Positions 43,138 through 51,161 of a stretch of DNA of 64,000 nucleotides are shown in pieces. The translations under genes were made by a program, and so were the position numbers. Below the pieces are notes generated by a model. It saw only the letters and a program-made list of their open reading frames with translations, did not search any database and was not told where the DNA came from. This DNA comes from Limivivens faecihominis (GTDB lineage: Bacteria; Bacillota; Clostridia; Lachnospirales; Lachnospiraceae): NCBI RefSeq assembly GCF_020686945.1, contig NZ_JAJEPR010000002.1:158156-222155 (forward strand). Reading direction: 5' to 3'. Each line of letters opens with the position of its first letter. The stretch's first letter is position 1.

Positions 43138-44181
43138 ATGGATATGACAGTAAACCGGCTGCCGGCCAGAACCTGGAACTGGCTGAAAATGAACGAGACC
43201 GTTCTTTCCAGCGTAGAGCCGTTCCGGCAGCAGGAGATCCCGGAGGGAAACGTTTTCCGGGAAGAAAATGAGACAGAGCAGAACATTTTTAGAGAGATTG
43301 AAACCGGTATGGGGCCGGATATGGATCAGCTGGGAGAAAACAGCGCCGCAGCCGTCATCGCTTCCGGGAAAGGAAATATGACGGCTGCGCCGGTGATCGT
43401 AAATCTCACGCCGGATGGAAGTTTTCACCGCTATTTCCTTCATGCGGAGAAAGACAGCACCCTGAGGGTCGCCTTTCTTTCCAATTCCGAAAAAGAGGAG
43501 ACCAGACCCTTTGCCCTGCAGGTAAAGATTTATGCCGAGGAAGGTTCCCATGTGGAGCTTACAATGCCTCAGATGCTGGGAACGGAAGTGCTGGATCTCA
43601 CCGATATCGGAGGCCTTCTGGAAAAAGGAGCCTCTGTGGAGCTGGTCAAAATGGAGCTGGGCGCGGAAAAGGTATATACCGGAGCGCTGATGACCTTAAA
43701 GGGCGACGGAAGTTCCTTCACCGCCCACATCGGCTATCAGGGTTTTACCGGCCAGCATCTCGATATGAACTATGTGGCCCGCCATCTGGGCAGGAAGACC
43801 GAGAGTCTCATGGAGAGCAACGGCGTGTTAAACGGCAATGCTTTCAAACTTTTCCGGGGCAGCATTGATTTCGTGAAAGGCTGTGCTGGTTCCGTGGGAA
43901 ATGAGAAGGAGGACGTTCTGCTTCTCGGCGACGACGTGGTGAATCAGACGATTCCGCTGATCCTCTGTGCGGAGGAGGATGTGGAAGGAAACCATGGAGC
44001 TTCCATTGGAGAACTGGATGAAAAGACGCTGTTTTATCTGATGAGCCGCGGCTTTACGAAGGAAGCAGCAGAGGCTATGATAGCCGGAGCCAGACTGGAA
44101 GCCATTGCAGCTGAGATTCCGGTTCCCGAGGTCAGAGAACAGGTGGAAAAATATCTGGAGGAACAGCATGAAGAGTTATAA
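43138..44181 (+). CDS. sufD: Fe-S cluster assembly protein SufD
   Basis: A 347 aa SufB/SufD-family protein, shorter and more divergent than SufB, with MSRGFTKEAAEAMI at the C-terminus. It pairs with SufB and SufC. The ATG at 43138 is chosen for the AAAGGAG site 6 bases upstream; an ATG directly after the sufB stop (43117) would place this site inside the gene. The N-terminal helical segment begins TVNRLPARTWNWLKMNE. Confidence 0.92.
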   Translation: MDMTVNRLPARTWNWLKMNETVLSSVEPFRQQEIPEGNVFREENETEQNIFREIETGMGPDMDQLGENSAAAVIASGKGNMTAAPVIVNLTPDGSFHRYFLHAEKDSTLRVAFLSNSEKEETRPFALQVKIYAEEGSHVELTMPQMLGTEVLDLTDIGGLLEKGASVELVKMELGAEKVYTGALMTLKGDGSSFTAHIGYQGFTGQHLDMNYVARHLGRKTESLMESNGVLNGNAFKLFRGSIDFVKGCAGSVGNEKEDVLLLGDDVVNQTIPLILCAEEDVEGNHGASIGELDEKTLFYLMSRGFTKEAAEAMIAGARLEAIAAEIPVPEVREQVEKYLEEQHEEL

Positions 44182-45379
44182 GGAAGATTTCCCTCTTCTG
44201 CGAAACAGCTCCATCGCATATCTGGACAATGCGGCGACAGCCCAGCGTCCGGAGGCGGTGCTGAAGGCAGAGCGGGAATTTTATGAAAAATACAATGCCA
44301 ACCCCTTAAGAGGCCTCTATCAGCTGGGCATGGATGCCACGGACTGCTACGAGAAGGCCCGGGAAACCGTGCGGGATTTTCTCCATGCGAAAAAGTCTTC
44401 GGAGATCATTTTTACCCGGAATACCACGGAGAGCATCAACCTGGTGGCTTATAGCTATGCCTTAAATAATCTGAAAGAGGGAGATGAGCTTCTGGTGGGC
44501 ATTGATTCCCATCACAGCAACCTGCTTCCCTGGCAGATGGCAGCCCGCGTCACCGGCGCAAAGCTGGTTTTCTTGGACTGTGAGATGGACGGAAGCTATA
44601 CGAAAGAGGCCATTGAAAAAGTCATCACGGGGCGCACGAAATTTGCGGCCATCACCCATGTCTCCAACGTCATCGGCCGGGTCAATCCGGTGGAGGATAT
44701 TATCCGCCTGGTTCACAAAAACGGCGGCGTGGTGCTGGTGGACGCCGCTCAGAGCGCGCCTCATCTGCCCATCGACGTCTGTGCCATGGACGTGGATTTC
44801 CTCGCTTTTTCCGGCCACAAGCTGATGGCTCCCATGGGAATCGGCGTCCTTTACGGAAAGGAGAAGCTTCTGGATGAGATGCCTCCCTTCCTTACCGGCG
44901 GCGAGATGATCGAGAGCGTTACAAGAGAGAGCGCCGTCTTCGCGGAGCTCCCTCACAAATTTGAGGCGGGAACCGTGAACGGAGCCGGAGCCTGGGCCTT
45001 AAAGGCGGCCATCGAGTATATCAACTCTCTTGGCTTTGCCACCCTGCAGGAGCGGGAACTGGCCCTGACCACCCAGGCCATGGAGGAGCTGAAAAAGATC
45101 CCCTATGTAAATATTATCGGAAGCCAGGACCCGAAGGAACACAACGGCATCGTAAACTTTACCGTGGAGGGCGTTCATCCCCACGATATCGCATCGATTC
45201 TGGACGGAGCAGGCGTGGATGTGCGGGCAGGCCATCACTGCGCCCAGCCTCTTTTAAAGCATCTGGGCGTCTTTGTGACCACCCGGGCCAGCATTGCTTT
45301 TTACAATGACGAGGAAGATATTCACCGCTTCACCGAGGCGGTAAAAGGAATCAGGAGGATGATGGGATATGCAGAGTAA
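44168..45379 (+). CDS. sufS: Cysteine desulfurase SufS
   Basis: A 403 aa PLP enzyme of the SufS type. It begins YKEDFPLLRNSSIAYLDNAA, the PLP Lys lies in FSGHKLMAPMGIG, and the catalytic Cys is in DVRAGHHCAQPLL. It takes sulfur from cysteine and passes it to SufU. The ATG at 44168 behind CTGGAGGAACAGC lies inside sufD (14-base overlap), so the two are translationally coupled. Confidence 0.96.
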   Translation: MKSYKEDFPLLRNSSIAYLDNAATAQRPEAVLKAEREFYEKYNANPLRGLYQLGMDATDCYEKARETVRDFLHAKKSSEIIFTRNTTESINLVAYSYALNNLKEGDELLVGIDSHHSNLLPWQMAARVTGAKLVFLDCEMDGSYTKEAIEKVITGRTKFAAITHVSNVIGRVNPVEDIIRLVHKNGGVVLVDAAQSAPHLPIDVCAMDVDFLAFSGHKLMAPMGIGVLYGKEKLLDEMPPFLTGGEMIESVTRESAVFAELPHKFEAGTVNGAGAWALKAAIEYINSLGFATLQERELALTTQAMEELKKIPYVNIIGSQDPKEHNGIVNFTVEGVHPHDIASILDGAGVDVRAGHHCAQPLLKHLGVFVTTRASIAFYNDEEDIHRFTEAVKGIRRMMGYAE

Positions 45380-45806
45380 TACCTTTTATAATGAACTTTT
45401 GACGGATCACAACCTGCATCCGGCTCACAAGAAAAAACTCGAGGACGCGAACCTGGTGCTGGAGGGCGTAAACCCCAGCTGTGGTGATGACATCATCCTG
45501 GAGCTTAAAGAAGAAAACGGCATCATCGTGGACGGCGCGTTCGTCGGAAGCGGCTGTGCCATATCTCAGGCCTCTGTGGATATGATGCTGGATCTTGTCA
45601 TCGGCCGTTCCAAAGAAGAAGCTTTGAAACTCGCCAGTCTTTTCTCCCGGATGATCAAAGGCGAAGCCACAGGCGATGAACTGGAGCCACTGGAAGAAGC
45701 TATGTCTCTGGAAGACATCTCAAAAATGCCCGCCCGTGTCAAATGCGCTGTCCTCGGCTGGCACACGATGGAAGACCTTTTGGGTGAGAAAGATATCAAA
45801 GAATAA
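45369..45806 (+). CDS. sufU: Sulfur-transfer/scaffold protein SufU
   Basis: A 145 aa IscU-like SufU with its zinc/sulfur ligands: NPSCGDD, GSGCAISQ, and RVKCAVLGWHTMED. The SufU-type 18-20 residue insertion between the second and third Cys regions is present, which separates it from IscU. It accepts persulfide from SufS. It overlaps the sufS end by 11 bases and closes the operon. Confidence 0.95.
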   Translation: MQSNTFYNELLTDHNLHPAHKKKLEDANLVLEGVNPSCGDDIILELKEENGIIVDGAFVGSGCAISQASVDMMLDLVIGRSKEEALKLASLFSRMIKGEATGDELEPLEEAMSLEDISKMPARVKCAVLGWHTMEDLLGEKDIKE

Positions 45807-45827
45807 TTGGATAATGATTGCATGCAG

Positions 45828-45854
45828 CAGCCGGCGAGATGCCGGCTGTTTTTG
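45828..45854 (+). terminator. Terminator of the suf operon
   Basis: A perfect 8-bp stem CAGCCGGC/GCCGGCTG with a 5-base loop followed by TTTTT. Confidence 0.88.
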
Positions 45855-45963
45855 CGTTCAGGATGGCGTGGAATGCAAAATAATTCATTGAACAAGGTGG
45901 CTGGGGTGTGTTATCATATAGGAAAGAATCGCGGACCTTTGTTGGTATTTTAGGAGGCAGTTT

Positions 45964-46502
45964 ATGAGAGAAATCAAGATCCCGGTAGGAATATCCGATT
46001 TTAGAGAAATTCGTGAAGGCAGCTATTATTATATTCCTGAATCCGTGAATTTCCTTTTACAAGAAATGTACTTACCGGCTGTCTTCGTGTGGCAAAGGAG
46101 AGTATTTTTGCAGGATTGAATAATTTTAAAGTACATTCTCTGACGAGCGTCGATCTTGATGAATATTTTGGCTTTACAGATTGGGAAGTAAGAGAGATGC
46201 TTCATTATTATGGCCAGGATGAGCATTATGAAGCAGTAAAAGAATGGTATGACGGATATCGGTTTGGAAATGTTGACATTTATTGTCCCTGGAATGTAAT
46301 TTGCTACTGTAAAGAGCACAGAAACAACAGAAATGCAGAGCCGAAGAACTACTGGCTGAATACCAGCGGAAATGAGGCGCTGAATCAAATCAAAGAGAAA
46401 AATTATGCGGAAAATATGAGGCTTGACGGAGTGCATACAATCTTAAAATATGGAATTACCTGCAATAAGAAAAAATGCTGCGTGCTTTTTGAAAAAGATT
46501 GA
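45964..46502 (+). pseudogene. Decayed AAA-ATPase-like/PD-(D/E)XK nuclease-domain gene
   Basis: The frame from 45964 (REIKIPVGISDFREIREGSYYY) matches the start of the AAA-ATPase-like plus PD-(D/E)XK proteins common in Lachnospiraceae (about 500-580 aa). After about 25 residues the sequence jumps, in another frame, to their middle part (VLTGCLRVAKESIFAGLNNF, DEYFGFTDWEVREML, VKEWYDGYRFGNVDIYCPWN, YWLNTSGN). Walker A and the nuclease domain are missing, and the tail after about 46430 is unrelated. This is an internal deletion plus a 3' truncation, so a relic. A possible promoter lies at 45892-45927 (TTGAAC, 18, TATCAT). Confidence 0.75.
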
Positions 46503-46513
46503 GAGGAAAGAGA

Positions 46514-47425
46514 ATGGAAAACGTAATTTCAATACAGAATCTAAGCAAATCCTTCGGCGACGTAAAAGCCGTGGACGACCTCAGTTTCCGGGTGAAGAGA
46601 GGGGAGCTCTTCGCTTTTCTGGGGGTGAATGGAGCGGGGAAAAGCACGACGATCTCCATCATCTGCGGGCAGCTGAAGAAAGACAGCGGCAGCGTCCGGA
46701 TTCATGAGATGGATGTGGAACGAAAGGGCGAGGAGACGAAACGGCTCCTTGGTGTGGTCTTTCAGGATAGCGTGCTGGACCGGCCGCTGACGGTGAAAGA
46801 AAATCTGAAAAGCCGGGCGGCGCTCTATGGAATTATGGGAAAAGCCTTTGAAAAACGGCTCGGGGAACTGGTGGAGCTTCTGGATTTCAGGGAGTTTTTA
46901 AACCGGCCGGTGGGCAAGCTCTCCGGCGGTCAGCGGCGAAGAATCGATATTGCCCGGGCGCTTCTTCATAAACCGGAGCTTCTGATTCTGGACGAGCCCA
47001 CCACGGGCCTTGATCCCCAGACAAGAAAGCTGATCTGGGACGTCATCGAGAAAATCCGGCTGACGGAAAATATGACGGTTTTCCTCACGACCCATTATAT
47101 GGAGGAGGCGGCCTCCGCAGGCTATGTCATTATTCTGGACAAAGGAAAAATCGCCGCGGAAGGAACACCCTATGAGCTGAAAAACCGGTATGTGCAGGAT
47201 TATATCTCCCTTTACGGTGTCTCCGAGGAAGAGGTCCGCTCCCTGAAAAAGGACTACACGCCGATTCGCGAAGGCTATCAGATCAAGGTTTCCAATACGG
47301 CGGAGGCCACGGAGCTTATCGTGGACCATCAGGAGCTCTTTCGGGACTATGAGGTGGTTAAAGGCGGCATGGACGACGTGTTCCTGGCGGTGACAGGAAA
47401 AGCTCTGGGAGGTGAAAAGGCATGA
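46514..47425 (+). CDS. ABC-2 exporter ATP-binding protein
   Basis: A 303 aa ATPase of the DrrA-like class: Walker A GVNGAGKST, signature LSGGQRRRIDIARAL, Walker B LLILDEPTTGLD and H-loop TTHYMEEA. A C-terminal extension of about 80 residues is usual for this class. It energises the permease encoded next. The ATG at 46514 has GAGAGGAAAGAGA; a TTG 15 bases upstream was not used. The substrate is unknown; drug or peptide export is typical. Confidence 0.92.
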   Translation: MENVISIQNLSKSFGDVKAVDDLSFRVKRGELFAFLGVNGAGKSTTISIICGQLKKDSGSVRIHEMDVERKGEETKRLLGVVFQDSVLDRPLTVKENLKSRAALYGIMGKAFEKRLGELVELLDFREFLNRPVGKLSGGQRRRIDIARALLHKPELLILDEPTTGLDPQTRKLIWDVIEKIRLTENMTVFLTTHYMEEAASAGYVIILDKGKIAAEGTPYELKNRYVQDYISLYGVSEEEVRSLKKDYTPIREGYQIKVSNTAEATELIVDHQELFRDYEVVKGGMDDVFLAVTGKALGGEKA

Positions 47426-48315
47426 ATACGATCTTTGTACTGGTAAATCGAAACCGAAAACTCTTTTTCCGCGACAAAGGCATGCTGATTTCTGCCCTGA
47501 TCACGCCTCTGATCCTCATTGTACTCTACGGAACCTTTCTGGCCAATGTCTATAAGGATTCGTTTCGGAGTTCCCTTCCGGCGGCTTTCACTGTCGCGGA
47601 TAAGCTCATCAACGGAGCGGTGGCAGCCCAGCTGGCAGCAGGTCTTCTGGCGGTCAGCTGCGTGACTGTGACCTTCTGCGTGAATCTGACCATGATTCAG
47701 GACCGGGCCAACGGCACCCGGAAGGATTTCAACGTATCACCGGTGAAACGGCCGGTGCTTTACCTGGGTTATTTCTTTGCTACAGTGCTAAATTCCCTGA
47801 TGGTAAACGGCCTGGCCCTGATTTGCTGCTTTATCTATATGGAAGGAATGGGCTGCTATTTAAGCGGAACGGACGTCCTCTGGCTGCTTGTCGATATCGT
47901 GATTCTTGTCCTTTTCGGAAGCAGCCTCTCTGGCATCATCTGTTATCCCTTGAAGACCCAGGGCCAGATGTCAGCCGTGGGAACCGTTGTCAGCGCAGGC
48001 TACGGCTTTCTCTGCGGCGCTTATATGCCGATTGCCAATTTCGGCTCAGGCCTTCAGAAGGTGCTTTCTTTTATTCCCAGCACCTACGGAACCTCCCTTT
48101 TGAAAAATCATATGCTTCGGGGCGTTTTTGAAGAGATGCGCGCCAGCGGTTTTCCGGAAGAAGTAGTGAAAGGCATCGCGGATAGTCTGGACTGTAATCC
48201 CGTTTTTCAGGGAAAGAAAGTTACAACGGAAGCCATGCTGCTTATTATGGTCCTTTCCACCGTCGTTTTCATGGTAGTTTACCTCATCCTGACCAATTGT
48301 CAGGAAAAAGAATAA
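47422..48315 (+). CDS. ABC-2 type transporter permease
   Basis: A 297 aa membrane protein with six hydrophobic helices, beginning at the first (LISALITPLILIVLYGTFL), and the ABC-2 permease pattern. It overlaps the ATPase gene by ATGA and has GGGAGGTGAAAAGGC upstream. Together they form an exporter with one ATPase and one permease gene. Confidence 0.9.
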   Translation: MNTIFVLVNRNRKLFFRDKGMLISALITPLILIVLYGTFLANVYKDSFRSSLPAAFTVADKLINGAVAAQLAAGLLAVSCVTVTFCVNLTMIQDRANGTRKDFNVSPVKRPVLYLGYFFATVLNSLMVNGLALICCFIYMEGMGCYLSGTDVLWLLVDIVILVLFGSSLSGIICYPLKTQGQMSAVGTVVSAGYGFLCGAYMPIANFGSGLQKVLSFIPSTYGTSLLKNHMLRGVFEEMRASGFPEEVVKGIADSLDCNPVFQGKKVTTEAMLLIMVLSTVVFMVVYLILTNCQEKE

Positions 48316-48320
48316 CAGAC

Positions 48321-48354
48321 AAAAAAAGCCCCCGTCCAGCTCGTGGAACGGGGG
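48321..48354 (-). terminator. Terminator of the diguanylate cyclase gene
   Basis: On the minus strand the stem CCCCCGTTCC/GGACGGGGG is followed by seven T (complement of 48321-48327). On the plus strand the T-run after the stem is poor, so it mainly serves the minus-strand gene. Confidence 0.75.
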
Positions 48355-48365
48355 TAAACTTTTGC

Positions 48366-49427
48366 TCAGATTTCTCCGTGGGAGTTTTTGTGGTGTTCTT
48401 TCATTTCGGCCTTGCATTTGTACATCTTCCGGTCGGCCTGCTCCAGAAGAATCTTCATGCTGCAACATTCACTGTAGGAATCGGAAACTGCGTAGCCGTA
48501 AGCATACTCAAGATGGAGCTGCTTGCTGTAGGAATTGTAGTGGCCTGTTTCCTTGCGGACGTCTAGGAGGATCTTTTTCACTTCCTCCTCGCCGACACCG
48601 GTTAAGATCGCGATAAACTCATCTCCACCGTATCTTCCGACGAAATGCTGCTGGGGAATGGAAGTGCGGAGAATATTGGCGAAATTCATGATCAGTGTAT
48701 CGCCGGCCAGATGACCAATGGTATCGTTGACCTCTTTAAGACCGTTCAGGTCGAAGATCGCCACCGTGGTAAGTTCGGTCAGATTGTCGTTTGCCAGAAG
48801 GAGCTCCTCGCAGCGGCTTTTGTTCGGAAGACCGGTATGAAGGTCCAGATAAGCTTTTTTCCGCAGTTCCCTGTTCTTTTTGGAGAGGACGACCTGCTCG
48901 ACGGATTCTTTGATCAGCAGGGCGACAATGAGGATCATAATGACGATCAGCGCTTTTTCAATCTGGTTGATCTGAGTGGCATAGCGCTGGGAGCAGTTCT
49001 CTGCGGCATCCACCATCTTGTCCGCCAGCTGGAAGTATTCTTCGCTCATGCTGATGATATCGGTATCTTTGTAGCCTTCTTTGCGGACCTTTGTTACTTC
49101 TTCTTTCAGCTTGGCCCAATAGCTGTAGAGCCGATTCAGTTTTGCGTTGTAATCGGTGTCCTCCAGATGAGTCAGGTTGTATTTTCCGCCGCCGTGCATG
49201 AGACCTGAGAAAATATCGTCCAGATACTGGATCAGTTCATCGTTGCCTTCGTCCACGACCTCCAGCTTTACCATTCGCTGGGTGGCTCCCCGGATGATAC
49301 CGGCATAGTTTACAACCCGGGCATTTCCCTGAAGCTTTTTTACATCTGCGATCATGAAGATGGTGAGGATGATCAGAATACCAATCAGGATTCCACTGAT
49401 GACTTTTTCAACTTTCCTCTCTTTCAT
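48366..49427 (-). CDS. Membrane diguanylate cyclase (GGDEF) with four-helix sensor
   Basis: A 353 aa protein with two membrane helices (about 10-27 and 160-180) enclosing an extracytoplasmic helical domain that resembles the PilJ/type IV pilus MCP-like sensor (ARVVNYAGIIRGATQRMVKL). The C-terminal GGDEF domain has YLDLHTGLPNKS, the metal-binding FDLNGLKEVND and an intact active site YGGDEF. The inhibitory RxxD site five residues before GGDEF is missing (PQQH is there instead). It should make c-di-GMP. The start follows AAAGAGGTAGC. No phosphodiesterase is adjacent. Confidence 0.9.
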   Translation of the reverse strand: MKERKVEKVISGILIGILIILTIFMIADVKKLQGNARVVNYAGIIRGATQRMVKLEVVDEGNDELIQYLDDIFSGLMHGGGKYNLTHLEDTDYNAKLNRLYSYWAKLKEEVTKVRKEGYKDTDIISMSEEYFQLADKMVDAAENCSQRYATQINQIEKALIVIMILIVALLIKESVEQVVLSKKNRELRKKAYLDLHTGLPNKSRCEELLLANDNLTELTTVAIFDLNGLKEVNDTIGHLAGDTLIMNFANILRTSIPQQHFVGRYGGDEFIAILTGVGEEEVKKILLDVRKETGHYNSYSKQLHLEYAYGYAVSDSYSECCSMKILLEQADRKMYKCKAEMKEHHKNSHGEI

Positions 49428-49618
49428 AAAGCTACCTCTTTTGTCGAAAAAAATAATGGCTGAAGTTTTTCGGAAACATCAGTCCTCTTCAGTGTACCAT
49501 AAATCGGTGCAAACATCCATAGTTAAAATAAGTTCTTTGTCGAATTGGCCAATAAAGCGTCGAAAATGGGAAAGTTTTTGACCTATATGCTGAAAACTTT
49601 TTTTGCTGCTTATTTCGT

Positions 49619-49647
49619 TTGACAAATGTGTTTCAGGTTGCTAAAAT
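49619..49647 (+). promoter_or_regulatory. Promoter of the purine-riboswitch transport operon
   Basis: Consensus TTGACA and TAAAAT with exactly 17 bases between. The riboswitch begins about 13 bases after the -10. The stretch 49428-49618 upstream contains only the divergent leader of the GGDEF gene; I see nothing else in it. Confidence 0.85.
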
Positions 49648-49659
49648 TCAGATGGTAGT

Positions 49660-49734
49660 GTTATCCGATATAGGTCTGTGAAGAAGGTTCAGACGTTTCT
49701 ACCGCACGCCGTTCAGTTGCGACTATTGGGTTCG
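49660..49734 (+). ncRNA. Purine riboswitch (guanine-type specificity)
   Basis: The purine aptamer core is visible: ATATAG (J1/2), P2 GTCTG/CAGAC with loop ending AAGG, J2/3 TTTCTACC, P3 CGCA/TGCG with CCG in its loop, and J3/1 GACTATTGGG closing P1 (ATCCGA/TTGGGT with two wobbles). The specificity base in GACTAT is C, as in guanine riboswitches (T in adenine ones). The L2/L3 loops keep the GG and CC needed for kissing but otherwise deviate from the consensus. It controls a nucleoside-type ABC importer. Confidence 0.85.
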
Positions 49735-49750
49735 ATAGAAAATGACCGCA

Positions 49751-49789
49751 GACCGCAGATGTACAGCTTCGTATGTCTGCGTCTTTTTA
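49751..49789 (+). terminator. Expression-platform terminator of the purine riboswitch
   Basis: The stem GACCGCAGATGTAC/GTATGTCTGCGTC (two G-U pairs) with loop AGCTTC is followed by TTTTT, 17 bases after the aptamer. This fits a ligand-dependent OFF switch. Confidence 0.8.
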
Positions 49790-49866
49790 TTTGCAACTAT
49801 TTGGACACACACTTCTGGTACTTACACAACAATACTATAAAAAGTGAAAGTAAAGGAGACAAAGCA

Positions 49867-51069
49867 ATGAAAAAGAGTGTTAAGTGGGTTGCAGCAACCG
49901 CAGCAGTAATGCTTACTCTCAGCGCATCTGTCGGCGTGACCAGCAGTGCGGATGAAGGTACAACCGTAAAGGCAGGTTTCATTTTCCTGCATGACGAGAA
50001 TTCCACCTACGACCTGAACTTCATCAACGCCGCAAAGGAAGCCTGTGAGAAAATGGGAATCGAGTATGTATTTAAAACCGGTATTCCCGAGGGTCAGGAA
50101 GCATATGACGCTGCCTGCGAGCTGGCAGATGCCGGCTGCAACTTCGTATTTGCAGACAGCTTCGGCCATGAGGATTACATCATTGAGGCCGCAAGAGAGT
50201 TCCCGGACGTACAGTTCTGTCACGCAACCGGAACCAAAGCACATACGGAAGGACTTGACAACTTCCACAATGCTTTCGCTTCTATTTATGAGGGACGTTA
50301 CCTGGCTGGTATCACCGCTGGTATGAAACTCAACGAGATGATCGCAAACGGTGAGATCACCGAGGACCAGGCAAAAATGGGTTATGTCGGCGCTTACACC
50401 TATGCAGAGGTTATCTCCGGATATACTTCCTTCTTCCTGGGCGCTCGTTCCGTATGCCCGAGTGTGACCATGGAGGTTACCTTCACCGGTTCCTGGTATG
50501 ATGAGACCGCTGAGAAAGAGGGAGCAAACAAACTGATCGATGACGGCTGCGTACTGATCAGCCAGCATGCCGATTCCATGGGTGCTCCGACCGCCTGCGA
50601 GACCGCTGGTGTTCCGGATGTTTCCTACAACGGAAGCACCGAGAGCGCTTGCCCGAACACCTTCCTTGTTTCTTCCAGAATCAACTGGGCACCGTATTTC
50701 GAGTATGCTATGGGCTGCGTACAGAACGGTGAAGCAATCGACGCTGACTGGACCGGCGATATCGCTACCGGTTCTGTTGTCCTGACTGACTTTGGTAAAT
50801 CTGTTGCAGAGGGCACACAGGAAGCTGTTGATGAGGCTTCTGCAAAACTGGTAGACGGTTCTCTCCATGTATTTGATACGTCCACCTTCACCGTAGACGG
50901 CAAGACTCTGGACAGCTACATGGCTGACGTAGATACCGATGCAGATTACGAGGGAGACCACGAGGCAGTTTCTGACGGATACTTCCATGAGTCCGCAGAG
51001 GGCTTCCGTTCCGCTCCGTATTTCGATGTTCAGATCGACGGTATTACCCTTCTGGATACACAGTTCTAA
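49867..51069 (+). CDS. BMP family nucleoside-binding protein
   Basis: A 400 aa BMP-family (Med/PnrA-like) substrate-binding protein with AGFIFLHDENSTYDLNF, FADSFGHEDYI, FHNAFASIYEGRYLAG and GVPDVSYNGS. BMP proteins deliver nucleosides to ABC importers, consistent with the purine riboswitch and the ATPase/permease genes downstream. The start at 49867 follows AAAGGAGACAAAGCA. The N-terminal signal (KKSVKWVAATAAVMLTLSA) has no Cys and hence no lipobox, although most Gram-positive BMP proteins are lipoproteins. It should thus be cut by signal peptidase I or stay anchored by the helix. Confidence 0.92.
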   Translation: MKKSVKWVAATAAVMLTLSASVGVTSSADEGTTVKAGFIFLHDENSTYDLNFINAAKEACEKMGIEYVFKTGIPEGQEAYDAACELADAGCNFVFADSFGHEDYIIEAAREFPDVQFCHATGTKAHTEGLDNFHNAFASIYEGRYLAGITAGMKLNEMIANGEITEDQAKMGYVGAYTYAEVISGYTSFFLGARSVCPSVTMEVTFTGSWYDETAEKEGANKLIDDGCVLISQHADSMGAPTACETAGVPDVSYNGSTESACPNTFLVSSRINWAPYFEYAMGCVQNGEAIDADWTGDIATGSVVLTDFGKSVAEGTQEAVDEASAKLVDGSLHVFDTSTFTVDGKTLDSYMADVDTDADYEGDHEAVSDGYFHESAEGFRSAPYFDVQIDGITLLDTQF

Positions 51070-51091
51070 TTCTTTTGACAGAAAAGAAAGC

Positions 51092-51128
51092 GGGTGGTGC
51101 AGCGATTTTCGCGGCACCGCCCTTTTGT
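51092..51128 (+). terminator. Hairpin/partial terminator after the binding-protein gene
   Basis: The stem GGGTGGTGC-A-GCG/CGC-G-GCACC-G-CCC is followed by TTTTGTTT. Partial read-through would give more binding protein than ATPase and permeases, common in ABC importer operons. Confidence 0.7.
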
Positions 51129-51161
51129 TTCCAATGAAAAAACTGAAAGGAGGACGAGAGA

